Below are positions 49,943 through 61,346 of a stretch of 64,000 nt of DNA, piece by piece. Within the stretch, counting starts at the first letter, position 1, and each line of letters starts with the position of its first letter. The notes under the pieces were generated by a model. It was not told where the DNA came from, did no database searches, and worked only from the letters and a program-made list of their open reading frames with translations. Made by a program: the position numbers and the translations under genes. Source of the stretch: Avena insularis (lineage: Eukaryota > Streptophyta > Magnoliopsida > Poales > Poaceae); contig CM042689.1 in NCBI GenBank assembly GCA_023614405.1, positions 326,840,305 through 326,904,304 on the forward strand, read 5' to 3'.

Positions 49943-50741
49943 TGTAAACTATGTAGGTTTTTTAAAGTTGTCCACGCTGCATATGTAAACACTCACATGC
50001 GAAACATTGCAGTATATTAGGGGAGATGCAGATCTACTTGCCTATGATCACTGGAACGGAAAACTTGCAATATGGGAGTTGTGTGAAACAAAGAGGTGAA
50101 TCTACTCCTCAAATAATATTTCAAACGATCAATCGTGTGCTATGAATTTGATGAAATTCATCAAAAATGCAAATATGAACCCGAATTTATGAAGATACAG
50201 CTAACGAAACTTGGCGCCAATTGTCAGAATGAAATTCCCTTGTCGATGTGCATCTTTTTTGTGTAGAACCTATGTTAAATTGAAACATAGTTGTGATAAT
50301 AAGAAGAGCTTAGGGTGAAATAGATTTAGAAGAGTGAGCGGAAACACCATCACCTATCCTCATGTCCAAAGATTTCCTCGCTGGATTCTAGGGCATGGCT
50401 CCGTGAAAACGATCGTACCAAGAATACCCGAGAGCCTAGCTTAGAAGTGCTTTTACTCGCGCTGCGGACAGAGCTTAGCCAACCAATTAGCCCAATTTTG
50501 GTATCCCAGTACTGGTTTTCAAATCATGCTGGTTACCAAACACATCCTTTACGTTTAATTGTATACATACACTTGTCGTCCTCTTAACGTTAAACCGGCC
50601 AGAACTTAAAGTTGTCACCATTAGTCAAGTAAGCAACCAAAAAAAGCTTAAGAAAAGAGCAAGCAACCAAAACGTACTTAGAAATGTGTAGAAAGCACCT
50701 TCAATAATCTCGAATCAATTGACTACTTTGGGTCCTATATA
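49943..50741. other. Intergenic stretch, nothing recognised
   Basis: No long frame, terminal repeat or RNA gene was seen. It includes GAAATTCATCAAAAATG-like AT-rich text and unassigned sequence. Confidence 0.5.
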
Positions 50742-50989
50742 CTCCCTCTGTCCCAAATTAGGTTGCATATAAGATTTTATCAGAGTCAAACTGTATAATG
50801 TTTGATTAAGTAGTTTGATACAACTATAAACTTATACGGTGTCAAATTAATATTATTAGAATTGTCTTGAAATATATTTTTATAATGTATACATCTTATA
50901 TCACACATATTCATATTATTTTATATATTCATGATCAAACTTTACAAAGTTTGACTTACTATGCGCAACATAATATAAGATGAAGGGAG
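50742..50989. mobile_element. Stowaway-type MITE, 248 bp
   Basis: Terminal inverted repeats CTCCCTCTGTCCCA (left) and its counterpart ending GATGAAGGGAG (right) lie between TA dinucleotides (50740-50741, 50990-50991). TA target duplication and the CTCCCTC start are diagnostic of grass Stowaway elements (Tc1/Mariner type). It has no coding capacity. Confidence 0.85.
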
Positions 50990-51404
50990 TATAACTAAAA
51001 CAACCAAAACGGAAATTAATATCTTTCTTTATCGGGAAAGAGATATGATTTTGGTGCCCATGCGTGCCTTTCATATACTGTAGTACTATAGCTTTTTCGT
51101 TTTGTTTTTGTGAGAACAAACGTACTGCACTAGGAATTGCTTCGGACTGGAAAAGGTCAACCGAAGTTGCCCGTTTCTTGCTAAGCCAAAAGCGACGGTT
51201 TAATGCGTAACAAAGCGACCCTTTAGAATTTTTCAGTTTTATTAAAATATTGAGATACTTCGAACAACTCCTCCAACACTTTTGCTCCAACTTCCGCATT
51301 TCACTGATATGAGTTCATGAAGGAAAATAATAATACCAAATCACACCGCATATACGCGTCACATTATTCTGAGCATGGTCGGACCTAATTGAAAATTTCA
51401 ATTT

Positions 51405-51975
51405 TAAAATATTATACTTTGGCCATGAGATGCATGTGGTGTCATAAAGATTATGTGAAGAAACAATTTGGGAAAGTACTTTTCTTAAGACGGAGGCAAA
51501 AGTTTTGTGTTACTCTCTGGAGTTACATGCCTATGCGCCCGTTTGAAATCCTAATCACAAGAACAGATTATCATAACGTGGGCAAAAGATATACTCCCTC
51601 CGGTTCATATTAACGGTTTTAATTTTGTTTAGATACGAATGAATTTAGTCTAGATACATACGAATTTAGATAAAGTTAAGATCATTAATATGAACCGGAG
51701 GGAGTATAAAAATTCTTGTTCTTTTGCAGAAACTATTTTGATAGAGAGAATAGCATAACTTGTTGATCACACGATAGAAAAAGTGTAGGAATAGGACAGT
51801 TAGTATTGAGATGTTATGTCTAGCTGAATCCTATGGAGAGAGCAATTCTCTTTTAACTGTGGTGAAAGAATTTTCTGTGAGATGAAGCCTGATTCCTTTT
51901 TCTATGAACTTCACATCACAAGATTTTTATGGGATTATTTGCTATGTGATATCATCATATATGAATCAAACAACT
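51405..51975. repeat. Local segmental duplication, copy 1 (contains a MITE)
   Basis: Starts with TTATACTTTGGCCATGAG and runs to about AACAACTGTTGTGT. The same order of sequence appears in 52385-52640 plus 53372-53575. Copy 1 is distinguished by the 111-bp MITE at 51594-51704. Confidence 0.8.
51594..51704. mobile_element. Stowaway-type MITE, 111 bp, near-perfect palindrome
   Basis: Starts CTCCCTCCGGTTCATATTAA and ends with its reverse complement (ATGAACCGGAGGGAG), with TA on both sides. The second duplication copy (about 52575) lacks it and shows the unoccupied site. Confidence 0.92.
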
Positions 51976-52384
51976 GTTGTGTTACGGGGGAGACGACACT
52001 CAGCCTCAACAGATTCGTCGCCGGTGCGCACGGGGGCAACGACGACACTTCATATCCGACCGCTGGAGGAAGGGAAATATCTCATCTGAACTCGAGGAGG
52101 AAGAAGACAACGCGGGAGAGGAAGATGGAGGCCATGATGACACGCGTGGGGAAGATGGAGGCAGCAGCCTGACGCGGGGAAGCAAGGCTGTAGAGGCGTG
52201 GGATGGGAGGAGGGTGGAGCAAGGCGCAAGGCGGCATGCGGCGGGCTGCAGCGGTGGTGTCGAGCAAGAAGGAGGGGATAGAGCAAGGAGGAAGACACCA
52301 CATCGCGTGGACCTTGGAATTGGTCGGAAATTTGGCAAGGGCTTTTGTGCAAAATGATATGTCCGACATCTTTTCTGGGATGAA
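51976..52384. other. GC-rich block between duplication copies
   Basis: About 400 bp rich in GGAGG/GAAGATGG. The right edge GGGATGAAGGGAGTA looks like a Stowaway terminus, but no matching left terminus was found. Overlapping ORFs on both strands (for example 51977-52357) lack any known motif and are probably chance in GC-rich DNA. Confidence 0.5.
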
Positions 52385-53580
52385 GGGAGTATTATACTTT
52401 GGCCTTGAGATGCATGTGTGGTGTCATAAAGATAATGTGAAGAAACAATTGGATGACTTATGGGTTGTAGTGATAAGAGCGAAGCTCTGTGTTACTCTCT
52501 GGAGTTATGTGCCTATGTGCCCGTTTGAAATCCTAATCACAAGAACAGATTATCATAACCAGTGGGCAAAACATATATAAAAATTCTTGTTCTTTTGCAG
52601 AAACTATTTTGATAGAGAAAATAGCATAACTTTTTTATCACTGGAGACTCTTTGATTCATATGAGGGCTCTGATTCAGTACTACCCCTCTCCCTAAACTT
52701 GTATAATGTCAAACACAAAAATGGTCTAGATCGCTTGATACCCATTTGTAAAATATACACGTATATATAACCATGTATAGAAACTCATATAACTCAACTA
52801 AATAATATGTTTTTCTAAATGCAGTTGTACTAGTATGAGCTCTATGAAAAGGAAAAAAAATGTTATATGCCGGATCACCGCCGGCGACGGCCATTCCCGC
52901 GCGCGTTGCTAATGGTGGCGGTTGGGTCCGGTGAGCCGGTGACTTGGCCTGGGTGGCGCACGCCTCGGCTTGGCCTTGTAGGTGTGTTCGGCAAGGCTGG
53001 AGCGGCGGCACAAGAGAGCTTGGCGGAGGCGGCCGGACTGTCCGGCGACTTGTCCGGTGGCCCGCTGGACTGTCCGGCGACTTGTCTAGTGGCTCGTCTA
53101 AATGTCCGGTGACTTGTCCGGCAGAGGCGGGACAGGAGATCTTGGCGGCGGCGGTCGTGACGATGGCCGCTGGCGGTGGCGGTCACGACGATGGCCAACG
53201 GCGGGGGCAAAGCCGGATCATGTGCGTGGGAATTGCGTATAACTACAGATCCTGATATATATATATGCCTTTGCAGGGGTAATACTCTATTTGGATACGA
53301 GTTTAATATGTACATGGACGTATTTGTACGGATTTAACGGGGAGGGGGTAGTGCTGGATCAAACCCCTTTGTATGATAGGATATTATAGGAATATGACTG
53401 TTAGTATTGAGATGTCATGTCTAGTTGAATCTTATAGAAAGGTCAATTCTCTTTTTAACTGTGGTGAAATAATTTTCTGTGAGATGAAGCCTAATTCTTT
53501 CTATGAACTTCACATCACAAGACTTTTATGGGATTATTTTCTATGTGATATTACCCTATGAATCAAATGGCTGTTGTGTG
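52385..53580. repeat. Local segmental duplication, copy 2 (split by an insertion)
   Basis: 52385-52640 matches the first part of copy 1, without the MITE. 53372-53575 matches the second part (TTAGTATTGAGATGTCATGT, CTTCACATCACAAGA). In between lies the GC-rich insertion 52665-53367. Confidence 0.78.
52665..53367. mobile_element. DNA-transposon-like insertion, about 703 bp, GC-rich core
   Basis: Imperfect terminal inverted repeats: left GGGCTCTGATTCAGTACTAC, right (reverse complement) GGGGTTTGATCCAGCACTAC. AT-rich shoulders surround a GC-rich core (about 52865-53215). No clear target duplication could be fixed, so the superfamily is open. The core has a short minisatellite with TGTCCGGCGACTTGTC (53036-53125). 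It could be a Pack-type element carrying a captured fragment. Confidence 0.55.
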
Positions 53581-54896
53581 AAAAAATTCATAAAATCTCA
53601 ATCCTACATAAACCTGTTGAAAATCCCATGAATCAAAAGGAGAGATGGGTGCCTCCAATACCACGTGCGGATAGGCACCTCACCTGCAGTAGGTCACTCT
53701 TAAAACCACCCCGGACGTACAGTGTATTGCCACCATTATTAGGTGTTGGCAAAGGTGCTTTCTGTAGCTGACGAAGAAGAGAGGGCCGTCCGTTTCGAGG
53801 CAGAAAGCTCCGTTGCCCAACTCAAATCGACCTAGGCCTGTCTCGTTGCTTCCCATTTGAGTTGCTTGAAACTACTTACTCAGTTCAGCGGTAGTTGATC
53901 GAAAAAAAAGAACCGTCTGTTCCGATGTTGCGGGCTAAGAGAAACGTGGGCGTATCGGCAGCAATGAATGAATGGACGATCTCTTGGAGGACCGGAGTGA
54001 CGAGGCAAGACCGGCGTCGCTGCTGGTCCTGGGAGATGTGTACCGCGTGTGCCTGTGAGTCTCGTCAGTCGCAGAGGGGAGCACACAGTCAAATATTGAT
54101 CTGGCCTCCTCGCCACGCAGTTCACAGGGTTTCTAGCTGCTTGGCAACTACCCCCTCCAGCCCTCCTCCTGGCTCCCGCCGTAAGACGCACGGCCATCAA
54201 TTCGTGGGCACCCCACCCAATGTGGGGATCCCTTGCCTGAGAACGGGAATGAAAGGTAACTCTTCCATTTGTGGTTTCACTACCGGTTGGGATCAATTAT
54301 ACCTGTATGTGTGCCAGTCGATCCAAAAGAGCGGTCTCTCGTCTTTAAAATTAACGGTCTTTTATTTATTTATTTATTTGTTGGAAGAAAACATAGGGGG
54401 GGCATGAGTTTTTATGATGGGAAGCACGAGATTTCCGGACCCCCAAAATGCTGTAGCCTGCAAGGACGGACGGGGCAGTGTGAATAAATTCGCGGAAACA
54501 TTGGAAAATAATGGGGTCATGTTTCCAGTTCAGGGAGCGATACGGCTACAAGTCGTTCTATAATAAACGATTAAAAAAATGAGCGCGGTTTCCTCCGATC
54601 CGTAGAATTTACTCCTACGACCGAGCAGAGGAGGCCCGAATGGGCGGTGGGTGATCAAGCAATAATACTGCGTCGGCAGTGCAGGAACATATGTGTAAAC
54701 GTCGGTCCAGCTTAATTATGGCATCCTTCCCGCTCCAATTGGCATAGTTCTACTACGATATTAACAAAGAAGATGAGTTCGACATAGCAACTCACATTTC
54801 ACCACGCCAAGCAGCCAATGTCGACCTGGGTTAACTAACCATAAAATAGGACGATGCACCAAGAGCGTCATAAACAAACAGTACCGGGCCTGCACC
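53581..54896. other. Intergenic DNA downstream of PEPC
   Basis: Contains a MITE-like terminus (CCCATGAATCAAAAGGAG near 53625) and a (TTTA)n run near 54361-54379. No supported gene was found: the frame 53895-54407 has no recognisable motif. The last roughly 150-200 bases before 54897 should be the PEPC 3' UTR (minus strand), but the polyA site was not located. Confidence 0.5.
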
Positions 54897-55193
54897 TCAG
54901 CCGGTGTTCTGCATGCCGGCAGCGATGCCCTTCATGGTAAGGATGAGGGTGTCCTCCAGCCCCGGGGCGTACTCGCTCGTCGTGTTGAGCTTCACCAGCT
55001 CCGCGGCCGACTTCCCCGACTCCATGATCTCCTTGGACAGATGAGGCCCCGGGTTTGAGTGGAAGCTGGGGTCCCTGATGCGCTTCAGCGTGTAGGCCTG
55101 GCAGACGTTCAGCGCCGTGATGTACGAGTCACGGATGTGCAGTCTCTGCCTCAGGTAAGGGTCGCCCTCCAGGAGGTCCTTGTGCCCAGCAAC
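54897..55193 (-). CDS. PPC: PEPC exon 10 and stop
   Basis: 297 bases including TGA (54897-54899), acceptor ATCCAG|GTTGCTG. Encodes [14 protein letters not shown] to the invariant C-terminal QNTG. Confidence 0.95.
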   Translation of the reverse strand, partial: VAGHKDLLEGDPYLRQRLHIRDSYITALNVCQAYTLKRIRDPSFHSNPGPHLSKEIMESGKSAAELVKLNTTSEYAPGLEDTLILTMKGIAAGMQNTG

Positions 55194-58100
55194 CTGGATT
55201 TTACACTCACATTGCAGTCAGGGAGAAATAACAAAATCAAAATTCAATTGTAATGAATGCATAAAGGTGTCAGAAAGAATCACACCTGTAGAAGAAGCTC
55301 CTTTGTCTCTTCATAGTTTGCTCTAAGACGCTCCCCGAACGGCCACAGATCATCAGAAACCAGCAGCTTGTCGTACATAGCCGCTATACCCGGATCACCC
55401 TTGGCGAACACCATCTCGACCAGGTCTATTGTGACCCTGAAAAACGGCCACTCGTTGTACATCTGCTGGAGGGTCTGAAGATTGCGTATGTCCTTTTTCA
55501 AGACATGCTTGAATGCTGCACCAAAGCCAAGCCACACGGGAAGGTGGAACCTGGTCTGTGTCCAAGCAAATATCCAAGGAATCGCACGCAGCGATTCGAT
55601 TCCTCCGCTTGGCTTCCGTTTTGATGGCCTGCTTCCGATGTTCATCCTACCATATTCCAGCTCTGGTGTTGCCTATTTATAACAGAGAAAGTGCGAAAAA
55701 CAGGGTCGTCACTTTATGCAGATCACTAGTAGAACTACAATTAGCATAAGAAATTTGAAGGATAGGAACACTTTCTATTCTTAGTTTTTGTAGTGAATGA
55801 TGGCAATACAAGGCATTAAAAATTAGAAAATGATGGTAATGCAAGACATAAGAAATAAGTTCATTGGAATAGTATATATAGCTGAACTTTTCTAGTAGCT
55901 AGCTGAGTTCCCAATTTGCAAGTGAAACTTTGTGCTTCTACATAGAAGCTATGGTGCTTTATTAAAGAATATATATTGTAGAACATTACGAAGCAAACAA
56001 CAAAGTAAAAGGAAGGCATCTAAAAAGGAATACAAAATAAGTGTGGAGACTTACAAGGCGGAAATACTCAACAAATCGTGGTTCTTGGAAGACAATGGAA
56101 CGGTATTCCTCTGTGGCAACAACAGCCATTTCATCCATGAGAGCACGCCACTCTGGCTTTGGTGAGATTGGCGGATGCATACCATGTTCAAGAGTAGCAG
56201 CCGTAAAGCGTTGAAGCGTTCTAAAGCACAAATGCTCCTCTCCAAAGGACTGCTCGATGACTTCACCTTGGACAGTTACCCGAAGCGATCCATGGATAGT
56301 CTCTGGAGGTTGTGACAGTATAGCAAGATGGGTAGGACCGCCTCCTCTTCCAACAGTACCTCCTCGTCCATGAAACATAGTCAACTTAACCCCAAATGCC
56401 TTAGCAACCTTAATAAGGTCCTCTTGAGCTTTGTACAGCTGCCAACCAGCAGAGAAACGGCCAGCATCCTTCCCAGAATCGGAATACCCAATCATTACTT
56501 CTTGCTTTCCATTGGTTCTATTTCTGTACCACTCAACGGAGAAGAGCCGGGCTAGAGCTGCTGGTGCAGCTTCAAGATCGGCTAGTTTTTAAACAATGGC
56601 ACAACTCTCAGTGGCTTTTTCACATGGCATTCACGCTGCAGAAGCTCAACTGCTAGAACATCAGAGGGAGCTGTTGCCATGGATATTACGTACGCACCAA
56701 AGCTATCAGAGGGAAGTTCAGCTAGCACATGAAAAGTATCTAAAACCTCAGCAATTTCATTCGTCTTTGGAAGATCGGGACCAAATAACGGCCTCTTTCC
56801 ATTGAGTTCAGACAGTAGCCATTCTTGGCGTTTCTCCTCTGACCATTCACGATATGATCCGACTCCAAGGTAATTAGTTATGGCATCCATAACATCAGTG
56901 TGTCTTTCAGATTCTTGCCTGATATCTAGTCTGACAAGGGATAGTCCAAATGTTGATACTTGCCGTAGGAAATCAAGAAGGCTGCCATCTGCAACAGTGT
57001 GATCACCACATGCACATAGGGATCTGTAACAGAACTCAAGAGGTTCCAAGAACTGCAAAAGAAGAAAAAAAAACGACTGATATTAGATAGGAGTATATGA
57101 AACAGCTTACGGTGTTGAAAGTATAAGCTAGTAAGAAAACACATGTATAAGCTAGCTTACGGTGTTGAAAGTATAAGCTAGTAAGAAAACACATGTATTT
57201 TAGCCTCACATATTAAAATAACCCGCACTTCAGTTTTAGATACCTGCTCAACATCAGTGAAGATTGCTTCATCGGGAATTTCAGAAAACCCACTGGTTAA
57301 TAAATGGCGTGATCGCTCACGTGTATTGTACAATTTATCTCTTACATCACTCAATATTACACGATAGGGTTCACTTGGAGGAACTTGCTTCCAGAACTCT
57401 GCATTCAAGACAAGCATGTTAGCGCGCACTTGGGTTCACCTAATTCATCGAAGTCACAGGAAGGGCAAAGAAAGCTACACAATAAAACTAATACAGAAAT
57501 TGTTGGAACCAATATTTATGCAGCAGGCTCTACATAAGTTCTACCTTAACTCTTATATTAATTGAGCATGGATCACATTTCTATGGTACTCTATTCCTAT
57601 CCAGGTTCTGACACAAATGGTGCAAAACTATCCTACTTATATGAGAATTCACACTGATAACTAATGGTAATATACTAATATGCATAAAATGTGCTAAATT
57701 TTGTGGCTATTAACTACTTCGATCAAACACTTGATGATGAACGATAATCAAGACTGCTTCTAACAGAAGTGACAAAGGGTGCGCATATTTATTTTTATCA
57801 TTGTAGAATATCAAATAAGTACCTATATAGTGTTTTGTCGTGTCTTTCTTTGAGGAACGGTGTAACTGGTCAGCTTTTACACGTAGTTCGTCACTGCAGC
57901 GCCACATAGATAACTGCAGGTAACAAAAAAAAGCATCCTCTGAGAACGAAACACACCAATACATCACTGCATTGAGTAGTATTTTTAGTTTTTACCTCAA
58001 ACATTAGATCTTCTATCTGTGCATAGTACAAGTTAGCAGCCATCATTCTAGCTAACAGGCATACATCCCTTGTAACATCTGGTGTGACTCTTGGATTCCC

Positions 58101-60805
58101 TGCCATCCACATCAATGTTAGAACGATATTTGCAAAACAAAAGCAATATCTTGCAGAGAGGATATAAGAGTATATACCATCACGATCTCCACCCATCCAA
58201 GAAGAGAACTGAATAAGAGGGGCATTATAAGGCACTCGCTCATTTATGCCGATGTTCTTAAGAGCAGTATCTACCCTCCGCAAGAACTTGGGTACACCCT
58301 TCCATATTGTCTCATGAAAGTAACTCATTCCAGCACGCATTTCGTCCTGTGGAGTAGGAGGTGCTCGTCGGATTTCATCAGTTCTAAAGGCAGCTTGAAT
58401 CTGCAGATAACAAATAATATATGAAATCAGAGTCATGTTCACGTATTATTTAATGGAAATCAAAATCTAACTGATAAGTGAAAGTCACCAGGGTTGCGAC
58501 GTGCCTACGCAAGTCCATAAATATTACCTCTCTCTGAAGCGCCTCATCAAGTTCCTGCTTCTCATCTGGAGTTATGTCTTTTGCATAAAGTTTGGTTAAA
58601 CAGTCCCTTATCCTGCAAACAGAAGTGAAAATCCTATACTACCATATACATGCATATTAGTATCTTATATTTCTGTGGCACCGCGCACACATATTATATT
58701 GAAAACCCTGCAAGGTTGCAGTGATGAAACGAGCAACGATTCAAAATTTATTTCACAAATCTAATCTCAGTATTTCCAAGGATTTAGAAATATAAAAACT
58801 AACCTGCCATGTTTTTGGAGCAATGATCTCCTAACTGACTGAGTTGGATGTGCTGTCAATACCAGGTCGACAGTTTGATTCTTGAGCGCATCAAATACTT
58901 CCAGTGGAGACTTCTTGAGCTGAACAACAAGCCTTTTTAAGGTCTCCTCTATGTCTGATTCAGTCATGGCAGAATTTTCGTCAGCAAAATCACCTTTCTT
59001 CAGTTTAATCTTCCTGCGGTACGCAATCTGGACCTCCTCAGCCAAGTTTGCCAGGATAAGCATGTGCGATAATGACTTGGCTATCACAATGGAGTCTCCA
59101 GGATCCAAGCGGGCTAGCAGATTCCCAATCTCGTCTAGCTTCTTAGGGTCAAGCTTATTTTCATAGTCAGCAGCTAACTCATAGCATTCTTGGACCTGCA
59201 TCCACCAGCATAAGTACAAACTAATTTAGGATGTTTTAGTAAGTAAAAGAAACTTCGTAGCATTCCAAAAGTTGGCACAGTGCCGATGGTGGTCTAAATT
59301 GGAAAATGTTTGGTGAGTTATATGCTTTGTCATAAATTAGGGAAAACAGCAATAAGCAAATAAAGACGCCAAGCTAGCAGGTATTCTGGACTTGAAATTT
59401 ATACACCATTCAAAGGAAAGAAAGAAAACTAAGTGCAGACACCACTAGACCCCAACTGAACTGAACTACAGATAGCAATAAAAGTGACTGATAGACATCG
59501 AGCCATCCACAAGAAAGTGATTGACAAACATCAAGCCAGCCATCAAACTTTCAGCCTGATATCACATAAAGCTAAGGGATGTTCAAAATACTCGAAGAGA
59601 AAAGTAAAATATTGCGCTATAAGGTTACAGGCTTATAGCAGTGTCTAACTGTGCAGCGATCCCTGTTGGCACAATAATGTAGAACATCATACATCAACAT
59701 ACTGCACGCAGAAGTTCGAAATAATGTCACTTGTTAGAAAGATGCAACGCATCATAGCCACAAAGTAACTCTAATCAGTGAGAAAAAAATTTGATACTAC
59801 ACCTCCGTGCTCTTCTGTTTGTCGTTTTGGACATAGACAGTCTCCAGTAAATAATGTACTACCTTTGACCATTACTTTCTCTAGTTACTGTTCAATAAAA
59901 TTAATTTGAAATATAATGACTTTTTATGAAACTAGTAATCCCATAGACACTTGCCAGATCCAAATATTTTGGGTAGTTCTAAAAAGACATATAAAGAGGT
60001 GTTGTGTAAAACAAAAAGACATGTTTCTACAATAAGTTACGGCACAAGCTTCTTTAGAACAACTCGATGAATTTAGTAGATCCTTTTAGGAGGCCCTCAA
60101 TGACCATAGATCGAACCTATCCTATTTTTACAGCGATGGTTGGCTATTCACGGACTAGTTGTACCTACCGTTTTTTTCTTGGGATCAATATCAGCAATGC
60201 AGTTCATCCAACGATAAACAAATTCCAACTATAGAACTATGACACACATACGTCGTGACATACACCTAACTTTTGAGCATAATGGCAATGTACTAGAAAG
60301 GCTAAAACACAAACTCTGTGAAGAGAATACTAGTCCAGGAGTATGGTACTGGATAGCTAAATTGTAGATCCCCAGTGTTGAAGGACTTGGCACTACGTTT
60401 TGTAACTGCAACATTGGCAACTTTAGGACACAAACATTAAGAACAGGATCAATGAAACCCACACAGCCCAAATTAATTAGCACTCTCTTTAGCTTGTTTA
60501 ATTGCGCATACCGTGCAATGCAGCACATACTAACCGTTTCAAGAAACGGTCATGGTAATTAATCAACCCACCTAAATCGACAGGGTAACTGACAAGAAGC
60601 AAGATTGCACGGATGAATCGAGAGAGCATTTACTTACCCTCTCCCTGATGTCCTCTCCCTGGAGGTCCTGGAGGATGTCGAGGAAGCGGTCGAGGAGGAG
60701 CGCGTCGTACTCCACCAGCTTGTCGTCGTCGGAGAGCTTCTTGGGCGCCAGCAGCCGCAGCTGCGCGTCGATGGACGTCGCCTTGTCCGCCGCATTGCGC
60801 GCCAT
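54897..60805 (-). CDS. PPC: Phosphoenolpyruvate carboxylase (C3/housekeeping type), ten exons, one frameshift
   Basis: PEPC carboxylates phosphoenolpyruvate with bicarbonate to give oxaloacetate in the cytosol and feeds carbon into the TCA cycle. The start ATG at 60805 gives [19 protein letters not shown], with the plant-type phosphorylation serine (S11, SIDAQLR). Ten exons joined by GT-AG introns total 2900 bases; one more base gives 967 codons, the usual plant length. Motifs: LTAHPTQ with catalytic His172 (exon 2), MGGDRDGNPRVT across exons 4-5, [11 protein letters not shown] and [14 protein letters not shown] (exon 8), and C-terminal [16 protein letters not shown] (exon 9) carries Ala where C4 enzymes have Ser, so it is not the C4 isoform. 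One base is missing between 56590 and 56591; as written the frame stops at TAG 56582-56584 after 562 codons, losing the later catalytic motifs. It is either a recent pseudogene or a sequence error. Confidence 0.95.
55286..55672 (-). CDS. PPC: PEPC exon 9
   Basis: 387 bases, 129 codons, acceptor AATAG|GCAACAC, donor CTACAG|GTGTGAT. Encodes [20 protein letters not shown] to KELLLQ. The Ala in WIFAWTQ marks a C3-type enzyme. Confidence 0.94.
56055..57052 (-). CDS. PPC: PEPC exon 8 (contains the frameshift)
   Basis: 998 bases; an intact exon in this phase needs 999. Acceptor TTGCAG|TTCTTGG, donor CGCCTT|GTAAGTC. The frame reads [12 protein letters not shown] to RVVPLF. The text TTTAAAAACTAGCC then gives a stop; conserved plant PEPCs continue EKLADLE at this point, needing one G after TTT. 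The next frame continues without a stop through [11 protein letters not shown] and FHGRGG to EYFRL. Confidence 0.93.
57244..57398 (-). CDS. PPC: PEPC exon 7
   Basis: 155 bases, acceptor ATGCAG|AGTTCTG, donor GAGCAG|GTATCTA. Encodes [16 protein letters not shown] to FTDVEQ. Confidence 0.94.
57823..57913 (-). CDS. PPC: PEPC exon 6
   Basis: 91 bases, acceptor CTGCAG|TTATCTA, donor TATATAG|GTACTTA. Encodes [11 protein letters not shown] to KHYI plus the first base of the next codon. Confidence 0.94.
57996..58099 (-). CDS. PPC: PEPC exon 5
   Basis: 104 bases, acceptor GGCAG|GGAATCC, donor TTTGAG|GTAAAAA. Encodes [18 protein letters not shown] to LMFE. Confidence 0.95.
58178..58400 (-). CDS. PPC: PEPC exon 4
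   Basis: 223 bases, acceptor CTGCAG|ATTCAAG, donor GATG|GTATATA. Encodes [12 protein letters not shown] to WMGGDRDG. Confidence 0.95.
58528..58612 (-). CDS. PPC: PEPC exon 3
   Basis: 85 bases, acceptor TGCAG|GATAAGG, donor AGAGAG|GTAATA. Encodes [20 protein letters not shown] and the following helix to QRE. Closes the frame left open by exon 2. Confidence 0.94.
58804..59195 (-). CDS. PPC: PEPC exon 2
   Basis: 392 bases, acceptor TGCAG|GTCCAAG, donor GGCAG|GTTAG. Starts [12 protein letters not shown] and ends LLQKHG(R) with the catalytic HPTQ motif. Confidence 0.95.
60638..60805 (-). CDS. PPC: PEPC exon 1 (coding)
   Basis: 168 bases, 56 codons, from ATG to EDIRER. Donor GAGAGG|GTAAGTA. Contains the regulatory phosphoserine motif SIDAQLR. 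It is followed by the longest intron (59196-60637, 1442 bp), in which I see no gene. Confidence 0.94.
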
Positions 60806-61320
60806 CTCCAACCCCCTACCAAAAAGAAACCCTCTTTCTCCCCCCCTTCTCGTTCCTTCCTCCCTGCAACAGCAGCCACAGATCAAAACCCCAGCGGGAG
60901 ACGAGACGACTCGATCTCGCCTCCAATCCGCCGAGTAGGACTCGCCGCGGCAAGACGATCGATGTAAATCCTAACGCGAGCGCCGAGACCTAATCACCGA
61001 GATTTCAAGAAAGGACGGTCGTTCCCGTTTCCCCCAAATATATAACAACAACCAACTTCCGATCAAAAAAAAAATTGCACGCCCTGTCCAGTGTATCCGC
61101 TGCACAATCCAACAGGGCCGTACTACGAAATCGCAACGGAAAGGAAATCCGGTGAGGAACCGAAACCAGATCGTCGGAATGAAAAAAAGAAATAGAGAAA
61201 AGGGAAGGCACCTCCTCCCACTCCCGAGCCAGGAAGAGGTTTACTTTTTCTGATGATCAGCCTGACGGAAAGAGCTAGTACTGCTTAATTCTTGAGACGG
61301 GATGGGGTTCTTGAGTGTCT
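60806..61320 (-). other. Predicted PEPC 5' UTR, probably with an intron
   Basis: The interval between the ATG and the TATA box is about 540 bp, long for an unspliced leader. A good acceptor, CTGCTGTTGCAG|GGAGG, lies near 60865. A possible donor, GAGGAG|GTGCCTT, lies near 61210. The intron is inferred from the sequence only. Confidence 0.45.
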
Positions 61321-61346
61321 CGTGGGGTGTGTGGGGGCTGGCTGGC

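Noticed and set aside
51977..52369. Several overlapping ORFs in the GC-rich block
   Set aside because: Up to six frames open together because of base composition; no conserved motif or start context.
53895..54407. 170-residue plus-strand ORF downstream of PEPC
   Set aside because: No domain, overlapped by an equally long minus-strand ORF, and it ends in a TTTA repeat; most likely chance.
56582..56600. An unannotated small intron hiding the PEPC stop
   Set aside because: No GT-AG pair of plausible length fits, the exon is continuous in plant PEPCs, and a single missing base explains both the length (998) and the frame change.
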